NCBI GenBank assembly: GCA_963682175.1
Contig: OY821777.1
Location: 15,706,001 to 15,770,000, forward strand
Direction: 5' to 3'
Length of the DNA stretch: 64,000 nt
Source: Triglochin maritima
Lineage: Eukaryota > Streptophyta > Magnoliopsida > Alismatales > Juncaginaceae
The notes under the pieces: model-generated
Databases searched by the model: none
What the model was told of the DNA's origin: nothing
The model's input: the letters and a program-made list of their open reading frames with translations, nothing else
Part shown: piece after piece, positions 44,841-57,412 of the stretch
How the letters are laid out: every line of letters begins with the position of its first letter
Numbering within the stretch: the first letter of the stretch is position 1
Program-made: the position numbers and the translations under genes

Positions 44841-45588
44841 CGCAAATTTAATGGTGTTTTGTTTGCTGTGGAGGTTTTGCGTTCTGGTCCTTATTTAATG
44901 TTGTATTTGCAATGCGGTGTAATTTTTGTGTGGTAATAATGTGTGCGTTGTGGTCGTGTTTGTTATATCAACTAGTGGTCGTAACTTCTGAGATCATTGT
45001 TAATTGGACGTCTTAAGTTTGTTTGTTGGATTTATGAAGACAAAAGTCTTGTCTGTTGGCAATTAGTGTTTGAGTTGTTTTAACGACCTGAAGAAGGTAG
45101 TTGACTTGTAAAGTAAAAAAATGATATCATAAAATAAAAATTAACATAAAGAAAAAAGAGCAATTATGTAATTATACTTTTATTCAACAAATAACAATTA
45201 CTTGAACTTAAAAACCACCAAAATCCAAACCAAAACACTTAATTAGGACAAGTATTTTTACTGTTTAATTAAATCTATCAGATGAATATGGAGTAATTCG
45301 ACAATGTAAATACAAATCTTTCTAACAATCACAAGGCCAGGAGATAATATGTACAACTACCACATACTCCAAGAGCAATATTAAAAGAACAAAATGTAGT
45401 CTCAACTCTCAAGCCAATCTTACGGTCCTTGCTTGAATATTTTTTTAAAAGCGTCTTACGGTCCGTATAACCAACCAAATTGGAGTCTAATTGGTATTCC
45501 AGAGATTGCCTTTAAATGAAGAAAGTAATATCAATATGCACACATTTTAGTATCTTCAACAAAATAACGATGCAATAATAGGCATTAA
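44841..45588. other. upstream flank of the DUF1639 gene, no gene seen
   Basis: AT-rich sequence, presumably promoter and spacer. Nothing else could be supported. Confidence 0.45.
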
Positions 45589-47558
45589 TGTAATAACCTA
45601 ATCTAAGCACCTAAATTAAACTAAACTAAACCAATTAACCTAATTAAACCTTGATTAGTGAAGGATGAGGTGGAGAATTGGATAAGAATTGAGAGATGAG
45701 GTGTTGGTGTAGGATTGGAGGAGATGAAGGTGATGAGTTTTGAGGTAATTATATATAGTTAGATAAGAATTAAATTTAAAACGTTTTGCTTCATTGTTGG
45801 TTTATCAGAGAGTGAGAGAGAGGAGATTTCTTTGGAGAAGAAGAAGGAGAGAAGAAGTAAAGAAGAAGAAGAAGAGGAGAAGAAGAAGGGAAGAAGAAGA
45901 GAAGAGGTTGCCAAAGCTTGGAAGACTTCTTCACTCGACCAAAAGGTATGCCAAATCTTCATTATAACTCACATGAGTCTTGTGAGTGTTGGGGATCGAC
46001 GTTGGTGTCGAATTCCCCGTCGGATTTCAACCAATTCAGAGGTTGAAGACGACGATCGGTCGACCGGTGCCTGTGGGCAGTCGACCGATCCTATTATTAT
46101 ATTGATGTTTACCTGCGAACGGTCGAACGATGTCCTTGGACGGTCGACCGTTATGCCAGATTTGTGCGGGAAAAAAGAGATATGCTGTTATCGGTCGAAC
46201 GGGACCACTTAGCCGGTCGACCGAATAACAATGAGAACGGGTCGGTTGGGGTTTTGACTTATTAAACGGTCGAACGCCCTTAACCTTGTTCGACCGATCC
46301 ATTCGATTCTAAGTCGGTTGGGAGCTTTGACCATCAAAACGGTCGACCGCTCTTTAACTTTCGGTCGACCGACTGAGCATTTTAATTAAGCAGTAGAGTG
46401 CCTGTGATGTTTCGGTCGAACTGTATAGCAGTTTCGGTCGACCGAATGTCACTTGGGCAAGATACTGAGAAGTCCTGTTATCGGTTGAACAACCCCTTGG
46501 TTCGACCGATCGGATATATATATTATATATAAATTTGTATAGCGTAGACCATTCAAACGGTCGACCGCTAGATGACTTTTGTTCGACCGATTGGTCGGTA
46601 ATTCGGTTGGCGTGGTTCGACCGGTAGACTTGTTTGTACAGTACTGTGTACTGTGTGGGGGACCGGTCGACCGGTGTGCTTTTAGCGGTCGACCGATCTA
46701 CCGCTGGTTGGTGGATTTATCCACACGTGATCCGTTGAGTATAGGTCGACTACCGGCTCCGAGGCGACGGTTGATTACCGGCTTTGAGAGCTACGGATTT
46801 CACCTTCGACGAAGGCGTATTTTTGTACTACCTTTTTCCTCTCTTACCGAGCGGGGTGTGAGGGATGTGTGCCGTAAACCTTGGGCAGTTTACGAGGGTT
46901 TAGCGGTAGGCCGAGGATGTTCCGGCAGGGTGCGCGTTTGGCAGCTCTTGGGGGAGCAGCGGCTGTCGTCTGACCCGAGTTGTGTATTCGGCGGGCTGAC
47001 TCGCTCCTGGAGTGCGGCGTGTACCAGGGGTTCCTTCCTGCACTTTTTGGGGAGCAGTGGTGTCGACTGACCTTTGTGAGGCAGTGGTAGACTGACTTGA
47101 CCCTAGTGGCAGGAGTGGTTCAGTGCCGCGGAGGCTGTGAGGGCATTATTGTGGGCCCGAGGCGGATGATCATGTGCATAACATTGCATTGTCTTTAATT
47201 CCTTTTTATATTTTTAGGAGGTTTGGTATACGGGGTTCCTTCCGGGAACTCAGGCATGTTTGTTTGTTTTCATTTCAGGTAGCGAGCAGGTTTAGAGTCA
47301 GGTGGTGACCGAGGACGGTGCCCCTGGGATTAGATCCTGTTCTCCTTATTAGCTTCTTTTGTTTGAGGTAGTGATTACATGTACATTCACTTTTGTTGTA
47401 ATCACCGTTGACTCATTTATATAGTTTGACTTCCACGTGGGTCTGTATCTTATATATTTTATATATATGTTGGTTTGTTTTCCCGTGACGTGCCCTGTGT
47501 TGACCGTTGACGGTCTTTATTATTGTTTAAATTTTCCGCTGTTTTCGGGTACGTTACA
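45589..47558 (+). mobile_element. gypsy-type solo LTR, TSD attaa
   Basis: The 1970-bp LTR has TGTAATAACC...CGTTACA ends, with attaa on both sides (45584-45588 and 47559-47563). Its end (attttccgctgttttcgggtacgttaca) matches the LTR end of the gypsy element at 39998. A TATATATAG box near 45748-45757 is followed by a GA/GAA-rich leader (45808-45905) and a CGGTCGACCG-type array from 46057 to about 46700. No internal genes, primer site or polypurine tract are present, so it is a solo LTR. Confidence 0.87.
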
Positions 47559-47563
47559 ATTAA

Positions 47564-48532
47564 TATGTCAAATATATAGGTAGAAATTTAAATTAGATGA
47601 AATTTGAATAGTGGTACCATTACCATAGAAAGATTGTAATATCAATTTGCACACATTCTTTTTTAAAGTAACTACCTTTTATACATAACTATATGTCATT
47701 TGTTGAAACAAGTAACCAAGTATGAAAAGAAAAGAAAAAACATACAATAGATTCCAACTCTATACTTTTTTTCCCCAACAATCCCCACCCCACCCTTTTC
47801 GGTCACGGCTTTCTGCAGTTCCGCTCGAATCCTCCCCTGACTTTTCTTATTAACACTAGTATTTATTAAAAAGAAATAAAACTCAATAACATATCCTTTT
47901 CAAAGCTTTGTCTCTATATGTTTTTTAGGCGTATGACTTCTTGCTCATCAAATTGCCACTAAGAATTGTAAAAACATTTTCCAGCTGTTAATGCAACAAA
48001 AATACACATTTGTACTTGGATGGGAGAAGCAATTTCATATTTTTTTATCACATTATTCACATACATTGAAGTTGTATTTGATAATATAGTAAATGAAGAT
48101 ATTTTGTAATATTCGTAAAGAATTAGAAATGGACAAATGTGTATTTTTTACTTTATTTAAAATGACAACACTTGTATATAACCGTTATGTTCCCAATGAT
48201 TTAATTGTACTTACATATTTTGAACCAAATTAGCATTTACCTTATGCAATTTCTGAACCTGCTAGGTTCGCCGTAATTATATATAATCAAATTATATTGT
48301 TCGGTAGGATTATAATTCAGCACGTGAATCGTAAATCAAACAATTAATCTATAATTTAACAGATCAAGTAAATGTAAAAGAGGTTGTCGGAGCTCCCACG
48401 TGCTTTGGTAAAATCAAAGTTAAGCACGACGATTTGATAATGTTTAAATTATATGAAATGAGTTGAATACGTTGCAGACCTCTAATATTGTAATTTAATT
48501 ACTTTGAAATGGAGTAATTGGATTTGTAACGT
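47564..48532. other. AT-rich interval with no recognised gene
   Basis: Nothing coding or element-like could be supported. Confidence 0.45.
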
Positions 48533-48780
48533 TCCCTCGAAAGTTGAAAATTTAAAATGAAATTTCAAAAAAATAAGACCAAAGTGAAATTAAGAAATTA
48601 CTCAAATAACATTGATCGTACATCATTACAAAAGAGGTTCGAAGTATGATTACATAAATCATAACAACAACCTAAAATACGATCCGGCTGAAACGACTTT
48701 TCAGGTTGACGTTTAACTAGTTCTCTAATTCTCCTATTTTTAATTTTTTTTGACTTTTCAAACATGTCTTCATGAGATGG
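48533..48780 (-). repeat. gypsy-type LTR end fragment, minus orientation
   Basis: On the minus strand the segment ends ...TTTCGAGGGAACGTTACA. Upstream it has a GTTGTTGTTATGATTTATG block followed by AATCAT, like the GTTGTTGTGATTACATTTG region of the gypsy LTR near 39826-39843. Only the end of the LTR is recognisable. Confidence 0.5.
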
Positions 48781-49131
48781 GCCGAGGGAGGTTGAGGGCT
48801 CAACCTACCACCACATTCTTGCTTAATTGCAGTGATGCTACGTTTTTTCATTCTTCAACGATATTATAATTGCTCAAAAGATGTCCACACTTATTATTAA
48901 TGTCCAATAACTCTAATAATAGAGTTATTATATTTATTGATGTCTAATACTCTATTTGATGGTTTTAGATTGAATATGACTATGAATGTGTTAAATGTTA
49001 GGATATTGAATTTGTAAGAGTCTTTTACCTTTGTTTGTTTTTAGCTTTACCTCTTAACCATTGGACCCACAAGTTAAATGGGTTGCGGGGTTGATGTGGG
49101 TAATGTTAAGAAAATGGGTATCATCAATAAA

Positions 49132-50276
49132 CACTATAACAGAACAACACCTATCTGTCATCGTATGTCCCTAATCGCCGGTGTAGGTGAACACCAAGGA
49201 TATACCGGTCGTTAGTGTAACCGGCGTCAATGTTATACTAAACCAACAAATGTTCTAACGGTTGAAGGTTGTCGGTGTTACTTTTTGTGCGACATTTACC
49301 ACCACAAAAATTCTCCTTCTTTCGTCAGATCAAAGAACACTGACGGATGAACATCGACTGATATATGTCGGTGTAGCACACTAACGGAGACATTCGTCGG
49401 TGTCAAATACACCAACTAATACCTCTCTTAAATATGAAGATGTGCACTGACGAATGCGTTTCATTGGTGCATTATATTGACAACATATACCGACGGATAG
49501 GTACCATCGGTGTACATTACCGACCAACCAATATTAAAACGTACACCGACGAATCGATACCGTTGATGTACGTTACCCGTCAAACGTCACAACGTACATT
49601 GACGAATAAATATCACCGGTATAAGTCCCGTCCAGAAACCGGAGAAGCCTATTTGCTCTTCTTGGGTTTCGATTTCCTTGCTCAAAAGAAACATTCACCA
49701 TAATTCATTCATCATTCACCAAACAATCATACATAAAAACTCAAACATCTAAACACAAGAACTCATATATATATATATATATATATATCAAAACACTTCA
49801 TACACAAAAGTTGTAATTTAATTGATATTAAGTTTTGAATTCATTACGTAGTAAAATATATAAAGTTTAACAATGATAACAAACAAAAAATAGAAACACT
49901 AACTTGTCAAACCTCTCGTGCCTGCTCCACTCGATGGTCTGTTATCTTCATCTCGACTTGTTGACGATGGTGGTGTGAAAATGAATGTTATATTAATAAA
50001 TTATATGATTGAAACATTATACATTAAGATTATAATTCTTATAAATCAACATGTTAAATGTAATCCAACTTATTAAATTACAATTAAAATACATGATCCT
50101 TAGAACCCACTTTCACCATCAAATAGTCAATGGTGGACTGCATGTCTGCGAGCTTGCTTTTCATCTCCGTTGGTTTTCTTCTTACCATCTTTAGCTCTTG
50201 ATCCTGTCGAACATTTTGCTCAACCTGCAATTTGGCGTTAATCTCTGCTTGGGATAACGTCTCGTGCGGTATGTAT
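49132..50276 (-). mobile_element. CACTA (En/Spm-like) transposon fragment, left part
   Basis: The segment begins CACTATAACAGAAC, a CACTA-type terminus. From 49150 to about 49620 it has many subterminal motifs of the type ACCGACGAAT/CACTGACGGAT in both orientations, typical of CACTA ends. Near 50105-50270 the minus strand encodes a coiled-coil-like stretch (EINAKLQVEQNVRQDQELK, then ADMQSTIDYLMVKVGS) resembling the C-terminal part of plant En/Spm accessory transposase proteins. The opposite terminus was not found. The element is cut at 50276 by an LTR. Confidence 0.65.
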
Positions 50277-53200
50277 TGTAGGATCTAACTAGCCCTAAAA
50301 TTAGTCTTAGGGGGGGGGGGGGGGGGGAGGTGAACAGACTAAATTAGTTCTTAAAAGATTAAATGAGGACACAATAAAACAATGACAATATAATGGAAGA
50401 GTGAGAGAGAATCGCAAATCACGAGTCTGATGTATAGAGGTTTGGGTCCACCAACCGCAAACCACTAGTCTGATGTACGAATTGCTCCTCATTGAGAAAC
50501 TTCACGAAATCCATTAATTTGTCTCCCCATTTCGAGCTGAGAGATCTTGCATTTACACTTCCAGCTTGTGAACACCCTCGCCAAGCTTAGACCGCCTTCT
50601 CACAATCCCAGAAGAGCATCACTCTGAAAGCTATTACAACACTTGCTGAAGATTTCTAGTAACCACTTCTAATCTCAGGCATTTGAATGATTGATGGAAG
50701 CAAATAATGATTCAAGTGGAAGATTAGGCACAATATGAAGTTTTAGAGCACAAAAGAGTAGCATGAGTATGAGAGTTTTAAGAATGGATTGGTAACTTGT
50801 AAAGTTTGTTCTAAGCTCTATTTATAGGCTCTAAACTTAATCTAGCCGTTGTGATTGATTTGGTAACGATTTGTGTAAGATACACAAAATAAAAAACTTA
50901 AGTTTAGCAAATCAGGACACCAACGGTCAACTAGTATAGGCAAAGTGGTCGACCATTTTCTTATAGATAAGAAAACGTTCGAGCTGACGTACAAACCGGT
51001 CGAATGACCAAGGCTAGAACTTAAGTGAATGGTCGAACTAGGTATATGGGCGGTCGACCTTTTTGAAGAGTTTGGCTTGGAAAATAATAAGTAAATGAGT
51101 TAACAGTCAGACAAAATATGAATATAGTCTGACCGAAAATAACATGGAGCTTGAGTAGAACTTGATCTGGTTGACCACCGTCATAGCATTGTTCGACATG
51201 TGGCCAAATACAAAGTGAGGTTAGGTGAAGTATGTTGACTTTTTGGCCTTAATCCTTGTTTTGATGATTTAATCAACCTAATCTTAATCATAAGTAATGT
51301 AGAGTAGCACACATATTGCATTGCATATATATTACATGTGCTAACCTCTACAGGTGATCAAGACTCATGGAAGGAAGGAAATCAAGTCAAGATTTGTAAT
51401 AAAGCTATATGAAGACTTGTAATCTTGATTTTATTTTGAGTCTTAGGAACATGTGTAAATTGAGCATACAAGAGCTAAAAACTTATCACATACACACTGA
51501 GTTCCTTAGAGAAGTCACACACAAAATTTCACCTTATTTGGACTTCATTAGATCACCCAAACCTTAGTCGGAAATCACTTTAAAACCTAAACCCAGAATT
51601 CCTGTGTGAACCGGTCGACCGAACCAGTTCTCAGTTCGACCAGTTTATAACAGACTCTCCACAGTGATTTTACCGAACTCTACCGGTCGACCGGTTCTAC
51701 CTTTTCGGTCGACCGATCCCAGATTTTAATATGGCTGTTTTCCTTGTCGTATTCCTATAACGGTCGTATTCGTATAAAACAAACTTAACCCCAAAATACA
51801 TTCGGTAACCGTTCGAACGACGACTTTGTTTCGGTCGACCGGTTGAACATTTTTTCAAGAAACCAAATTCCCTGCTATCGGTCGACACACTCTTCGTTCG
51901 ACCGATCCAACTTTGTCTCAACTGAATCCCCTTAACGATCGACCGCCCCATACTTTGGTTCGACAGATTCACTTAAGTAGAGTTAAGTTCTAGCTCGTTT
52001 GTCCGACCGAATATTTATTTGTTCGACCGTTATCCTTGAAATCAAGTGAACGGTCGACCGGTTTGTTAGTTTCGGTCGACCGGTTCTGGACAGATTTCCA
52101 GCCCGATTTTCTGCTTTGTGTATCTTACACAAAACCCAACAAATCTATCCCCAACGGCTAGAATACCTTAGGAGCTTATAAATAGAGGATCAAGACCTGT
52201 TGTTAACTCAACTCTCCAACTTCAATTGTCCCAATACATTAGAGAGAAACCTCAATCCTCAGCTCCCATTTCTACGCTCCATAAGCCTAAACTATACACA
52301 CTTGATCAATTACTCATCCTACTCAAAGTGTGCTCAATTAGAGAGTGAATCTCACTCAGTTACAAAGTTTGTCAAAAGAGTATAGACTTCGGTGAGAGCC
52401 CGAAGTGATCATTCTCGGATTGTGAGAAGAGGATTCCAAGCTCGGCGAGGGTTGTTCGCGAGTTTGACGGTTGTATGGCGTTGTCTCCCGGCCCGGAACG
52501 GGGAGCGGATAGTGAAGTCGTAGGTGGAGCTCGCGGAGTCGAGCGGAGCTTGCAAGAGAGGACTAGGACCCGGGTGGGGTGCCGAACCTCTATAAAAACT
52601 GACCCGTCTCTTTGTGGTTTGGATATCCTTTTCCCTACTAGTCTTTAAATTGTTTCCGCTGCATTTATTGTTTGATTAGCTAGGGATTAGCGTAAAAGTG
52701 ATTAGATTAACCCAACCCACACGATCCCACAAAGTATGTGTATACGAGTGTTGTATAATATGACAAGTATATCAGTCATATTAAAGACAAATACGAGATG
52801 TCAAATGGTAGGACCAAACTCAAGTTTCGGTCGACCGATTGGCACACTAACCACGACACGTGTGAAGAAATAACCGATGAGGTGATATGCAAAGTTTAAG
52901 GCATATATTGGTTAATAAAGGCTAACGGTCGAAGTGGGATAAACAATCAGTCGACCGTTTTGAAAAGGGTAAGAGCCTGTTAAATTCGGTTGAACTCGAT
53001 GAACTATCGTTCGACCGTTTTGGGAAAGAATTAGTGTATGTTAAATTCGGTCGAACTAGATGGTCTACCGGTCGACCAAATGGAGCACAAACTCTGTTCC
53101 CAGAAGAATTCCTATGTGTAATCGGTCACCTAATAGAGTCAGTTTGATATGGAATTTTGTATGAGACTTCTATAGGTTTTCTATGGACCATGCATGCAAT

Positions 53201-53443
53201 GCAAATAAACAAGAGTTCAAGTGCCCAAGTTACATTTGAATCCTAAGTACAAGAAACATAAATCCTATACTATTCTTCAACTTTGATTCTCTTGTCTTGT
53301 ATTAACATTTGTCTCCTGAAATGGTTAGTCAAACCAACTATATATGTGCATATGCATGTGAGGTAGCGATAGATATACATGGATTTATTGATATGTTAAT
53401 TTATCATTAAAATCGGATTAATGAGTATTAGCCAAAACCAACA
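50277..53443 (-). mobile_element. copia-type solo LTR, itself interrupted, TSD tgtat/cgtat
   Basis: The LTR starts TGTAGGATCT and ends ACCAACA, with tgtat (50272-50276) and cgtat (53444-53448) flanks (one mismatch). A minus-strand CCTATAAATAG near 50820 is a TATA-like box, and diverged GGTCGACCG-type motifs lie upstream of it (50930-51190 and 52828-53080). A second LTR (51233-52731) splits it. Without that insert it is about 1660 bp. An 18-base G run lies at 50310-50327. It is the oldest-looking copy of this LTR type in the window. Confidence 0.72.
51233..52731 (+). mobile_element. copia-type solo LTR inserted in an older LTR, TSD aagta
   Basis: The 1499-bp LTR has TGTTGACTTTTTGGCC...GATCCCACA ends and identical aagta flanks (51228-51232 and 52732-52736). 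It is the reverse-oriented relative of the 1502-bp LTRs at 31858 and 35688, with the same start (ttttggccttaatc) and length. A CGGTCGACCG array (51612 to about 52085) lies upstream of a TATAAATAG box at about 52177-52185. It has no internal region, so it is a solo LTR. Confidence 0.88.
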
Positions 53444-53448
53444 CGTAT

Positions 53449-53640
53449 ATGTCAGTCGGGGTGACCAGATTGGAGTACATCCTCATGCGTTCGTGCCCGT
53501 CGCCAAAACGAGTCCCACCGGATTCTCGGCGGTAGCCTCTGAAAGTGATTTATAGAGCCCTGAGAGTTTGTCTCACCTGGTCATCGTAAAGTCTCTAATC
53601 TTTCATACAAAAAGAAAAAAATATCATAAATTATAAATGA
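53449..53640 (-). mobile_element. CACTA fragment, right part
   Basis: The fragment continues the CACTA coding remnant after the LTR insertion. The minus strand encodes a short stretch with TAENPVGLVLATGTNA-like residues. No terminal inverted repeat could be found before 54670, so the right end is lost or too diverged. Confidence 0.4.
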
Positions 53641-54670
53641 ATGCATAAAACAACACTAAATAATTGAAAACAAATAATAATCTTAAAATTACAATGACAA
53701 CAACAACTTGTGAGATGTTCTTGTCATGAAGCTGGATGTGCATTCTGTATAAGTAGACTCAATGGCCTCTGGGTGGATGTAGCTGATGCGGCTTATGCCG
53801 AATCTCGTTAAATATGTGTATTTGCCTATTGATTGGTTGTGGTTTGTGTTTGTTTCAGTTTGTTTTTTTCTCTCTGCCTACTGTGGTGTGTTTACATTGC
53901 TTGTTAGTTGTTGGTTTCAGTACTTCGTAGTCTGTGATCTAAATACCTCTACTTCAAAATATGGATATATTGGTGGATTCAAGTGAGGGAGTTTAGTAGA
54001 CAAATATCAACCAACCACTTCCCCAATAGAGTTGACTGTCTCTATTTTATGGTATTACATGTATAGAAGATGTTTAATCATTGCTCTTTAATACAAAGAT
54101 AATATTACAAATGTGTATAATACCATCCTAGAATATTTGAGTATACATATTGGAGTACTTAATTATGGATATATACATTGAGTCACGGAGCACATACACC
54201 AATATCTACCCACACTGTGACTTCGCAAATTTTAATGCTAGGATATAGACATGGTCTTACAGATATTTTTCGGATAATTTATTGAATGTCTGTTACAGAA
54301 GCGGTAAGATAGGGAAATTTTGAATTTCCATTTACGATCCTACAATATTGGGAATATGGTTTTAATTTTACATTTTTGTTCTATATGATGTAGATTTTAT
54401 TTATAAAATTCTAACATATCTCAATATATAAATAAAATATTTATGTTTATAAAGAAGAGAATACATATAATTTATGGCTATCAAATTCTCAAGTTTGGTA
54501 GCTCTCTCAATGTTCCCTCAGTTTCGTTTGGATTGTGATTCAGATCGGTTGGTAATGAGCAAATCACAAGCAAAGAAAACAACTCGATTAACTAATTTAG
54601 CCGAGCATGAACAAACCTATGCTCGCTCGATGCTTGCTCAATACTCATTGCCGCTCACTCGGATCCAATT
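53641..54670. other. AT-rich interval with no recognised gene
   Basis: No coding region or element end could be supported. Confidence 0.4.
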
Positions 54671-54780
54671 TATATATACCGAAATTTTTTAATATAATAA
54701 ACTTTCAATCAAAAATTAAAAAACTAAGATTTTTTTTTGCGAAAACAATCAGATCACGGGTTACACCTGCGATCCGTGCA
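54671..54780 (+). repeat. left terminal inverted repeat of the Mutator-like element
   Basis: It pairs with 63490-63608 in inverted orientation, with a few indels in A/T runs. Confidence 0.8.
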
Positions 54781-55206
54781 CACGAAATTTGTATCTCATC
54801 ATCTCAACTCACCTCTCCTCTCCGAGTTCTGTCTCCCATCAACCCATCAGATTTTTTTCGACGAAATTACTCTCTCTTCTGACGTTGACCGTTATTCTGA
54901 AAACGTAACCCACATAATTCATCGGTGTTCTTATTTTGGGATCCACGTTAATGTTTCGTATTTTTTTTTGTTTTACGTAAGAATTATTAGAATTAAATCT
55001 ATTTTCTTTGTTAAATATAAATATTTGGATTTTTTTAAATTTATATTAAATTTATTAGTTGAATTTATATTTCCGTTCATATGTATACTTAATTTTTTTT
55101 TGATACATTTCATCAATTGTATAACATGCATTTTGTCATGAAACATGCTTTTTTTATTGTGTTAAAATTAATTTTGTTTTTATTATCGTGAACAGTTTTT
55201 TGTCAA

Positions 55207-55320
55207 AATGAGTCATTTTAGTAGAAGTCGCTCTGTACAAAACGCACGTGAGTATAATGATGCAGTGGACAGAGTCTATTTTCCCACTTCTCGGAATATC
55301 AAATTGCATGTTCAGGCACA
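55207..55320 (+). pseudogene. possible first exon of the mobile-domain gene
   Basis: An ATG at 55207 opens 37 codons (MSHFSRSRSVQNAREYNDAV...) ending in TGA just before the LTR fragment. Its place between the left TIR and the mobile-domain exons suggests a leader exon. The product is not recognised. Confidence 0.3.
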
Positions 55321-55353
55321 ATGATTGAGATAGTCGGGAGTCAATCAAAAATG

Positions 55354-56642
55354 CTTTTGGGATTGACCGGTGTTCTGGGTTCGGTTGACCGGTTATAATG
55401 TATTTTGGGCGAATTCCTCGCACCGGTCGAACGATACCTTTTGGGTGGTCGACCGGTTGTGCAATTTTAGCGAGAGAAGGACGCTCTGGGTTTTTTCGGT
55501 TGAACGGGACCCCTTTGCCGGTCGACCGAACGTATTGTTGTATGTCGGTTGGGGGCGTTGACCATCTAAACGGTAGACCGCCTGTTTAACTCGTTCGACC
55601 GACAACTTAAGTTAACTTAATGGCCGGTCGACCGGAAGTGTGGTTTCGGTCGACCGTGTAGTGTGGACTGTTGGTGAGTCCTACTGGTGGTTTTCGGTCG
55701 ACCGGAAGTCTTGGGTCGTCCGACCATTTGATCATGATTTGCGAAAATGAATTTATTACTGGTGCTTTTCGGTCGACCGGGGCCCCTTTGCCGTTAGACC
55801 GATTGACGGGTTTTTCAGTTGTGCCAGTTCTCTGGGTGAGGATCGGTTGACCGGAAGACAGTTTTTGTTCGACCGTTTTACACAGTTTTGGTGTGTTTGT
55901 GTTACTATTGATTGGCTAGAAGGCAACGGGTTCACCGGCCCTTTTGGGGCGACGGACGGACAGGCCGACCCTATAGCGATCAGTAGTGACACGTGGAGGG
56001 GATTGTAATAACTGTCGCCGTGGCTCCGGCAATTGAGGCAAAGCCGTGGCTCTGGCGAATGAGGCATGTTTTATTTGTCGTCGTGGCTCCAACAATTGAT
56101 GCAAAACTGTGGCTCCGGTAACACTGAGGTGAGAGTTGGGTTGTGTGGCCGTGTTTTGGACTGGCGGTGCCTTGTGTGCACGAGTGTTGGTGGGGTTGGG
56201 GTGAGAGGACCCTTGAGACCCGGGTTGTTGTTTTGGCTATGGCCGGGAGAGAGGTCCCGGGAACTTAGCAGTTGTGATATTTGTGGTTCATTGCATTTTT
56301 CATTATTGTTCATATATGTGTTAGGGTTTGGCATACGGGGTTTCCTTTTGGAAACTCAGACATGTTTCATGTCTGCTTTCAGACCAAGAGCGGCGATAGG
56401 TAGGTGGTGACTGCGGAGGGGTCGCTCGGGACCTGATCCTGCTTTCCTTCCTTTTTGAGGTAGTTGTGATTACACATGTATATTTTATGTTTATGAGCTT
56501 TTGATGTAATCACATTCTTTTGTAAACTCGATCACATATATATTATATGTTGGTGCACCTGTGTGTATGTTCTTTCGTAATGTCCTCACTTGATTGTATG
56601 TTTTAAATTTTAAATTTTCCACTCTGTTTGAGGACGTTACAT
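55354..56642 (+). mobile_element. 5'-truncated gypsy LTR fragment inside the Mutator-like element
   Basis: It matches the 3' LTR at 38384-39998 from the palindrome array (gaccggtgttctgggttcgg) through to the end (gaggacgttaca). It has one 82-bp unit (near 56164) instead of five. The first part of the LTR is missing and no target duplication was found, so it is a truncated remnant. CGGTCGACCG copies remain, for example at 55519. Confidence 0.8.
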
Positions 56643-56658
56643 CATCAATGCCAAGAAG

Positions 56659-57400
56659 ATGAGAAAAGGTAAGCGAACGGTGGTTGCAGATGAACCTCAA
56701 ATTTTCAAAGAGTCGGGCTTTAACATCAGTTTACAATGGTTGCCTCTCAATTACGGGAATCTCTCAGATAATTCCATGTCAGAGCACGTGGCTATATACA
56801 CAATGACTTTCATTTTAGATTTGTTCGGATCCATGGTTTTCCCCGATAGCTCTGGAACAGGCGTTCCAGTTATTTATTTGAGGTTTTTGCAGGATTTGGA
56901 TAAGTCGTTAGTGTACAATTGGGGTGCGGTTGTTCTTTCATGTTTATATCGCCACTTGTCCATTTCATGTCAAACTCGTAAGAAGAACATTGGCGGTGCA
57001 TTATTACTCCTTCAGCACTAGTCTTGGACTCAGTTTCCTGTAGCCCAACCGAGACACGTGAGTCTTGCTCAGTGTCAAGGTGGAGAAGACCCAGAATTGC
57101 GACCTCCATTTTCTATTAAGTTGAATACTCACAGACTTATGAGGTTAGTACCGCACACAATTGTCTCACACATTACATAAATGAGTTTGAATGTATGTTG
57201 GATGAGCATGTAAACTGACAGTCGTATACTTCATATTTGTCATTGCTTCCTGACAGGGTACTTAGTGATGGTGCATATTGGCTTGCGAGAGTGCCCTTGA
57301 TTCATTTCTGGATGATATCATGACATTATCCAGAAAGAACTATGAGACAGTTCGGACTTTTTCAGACAACGCCACCGCTAGAGCCTCATCTGTACCCCGT
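56659..57400 (+). pseudogene. plant mobile domain (PMD, aminotransferase-like) gene, N-terminal exons
   Basis: The first exon (56659 to about 57141) encodes NISLQWLPLNYGNLSDNSMS, then WGAVVLSCLYRHLSISC, then KNIGGALLLLQH. After an in-frame TAG it continues SWTQFPVAQP. This is the pattern of the plant mobile domain found in MAIN/MAIL1-type proteins and in many transposon-borne genes. A GT-AG intron (about 57142-57257) leads to LSDGAYWLARVPLIHFW and, after a frame change, MRQFGLFQTTPP, another PMD hallmark. Homology ends near 57400 at an LTR insertion and probably resumes near 59240. Domesticated relatives act in the nucleus, in gene silencing and genome stability. This copy is broken. Confidence 0.72.
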
Positions 57401-57412
57401 ATTAAGCTTTAT

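Noticed and set aside
44310..44936. Plus-strand open frame of 208 codons
   Set aside because: It is antisense to the DUF1639 gene and open because of the high GC content; it has no recognisable domain.
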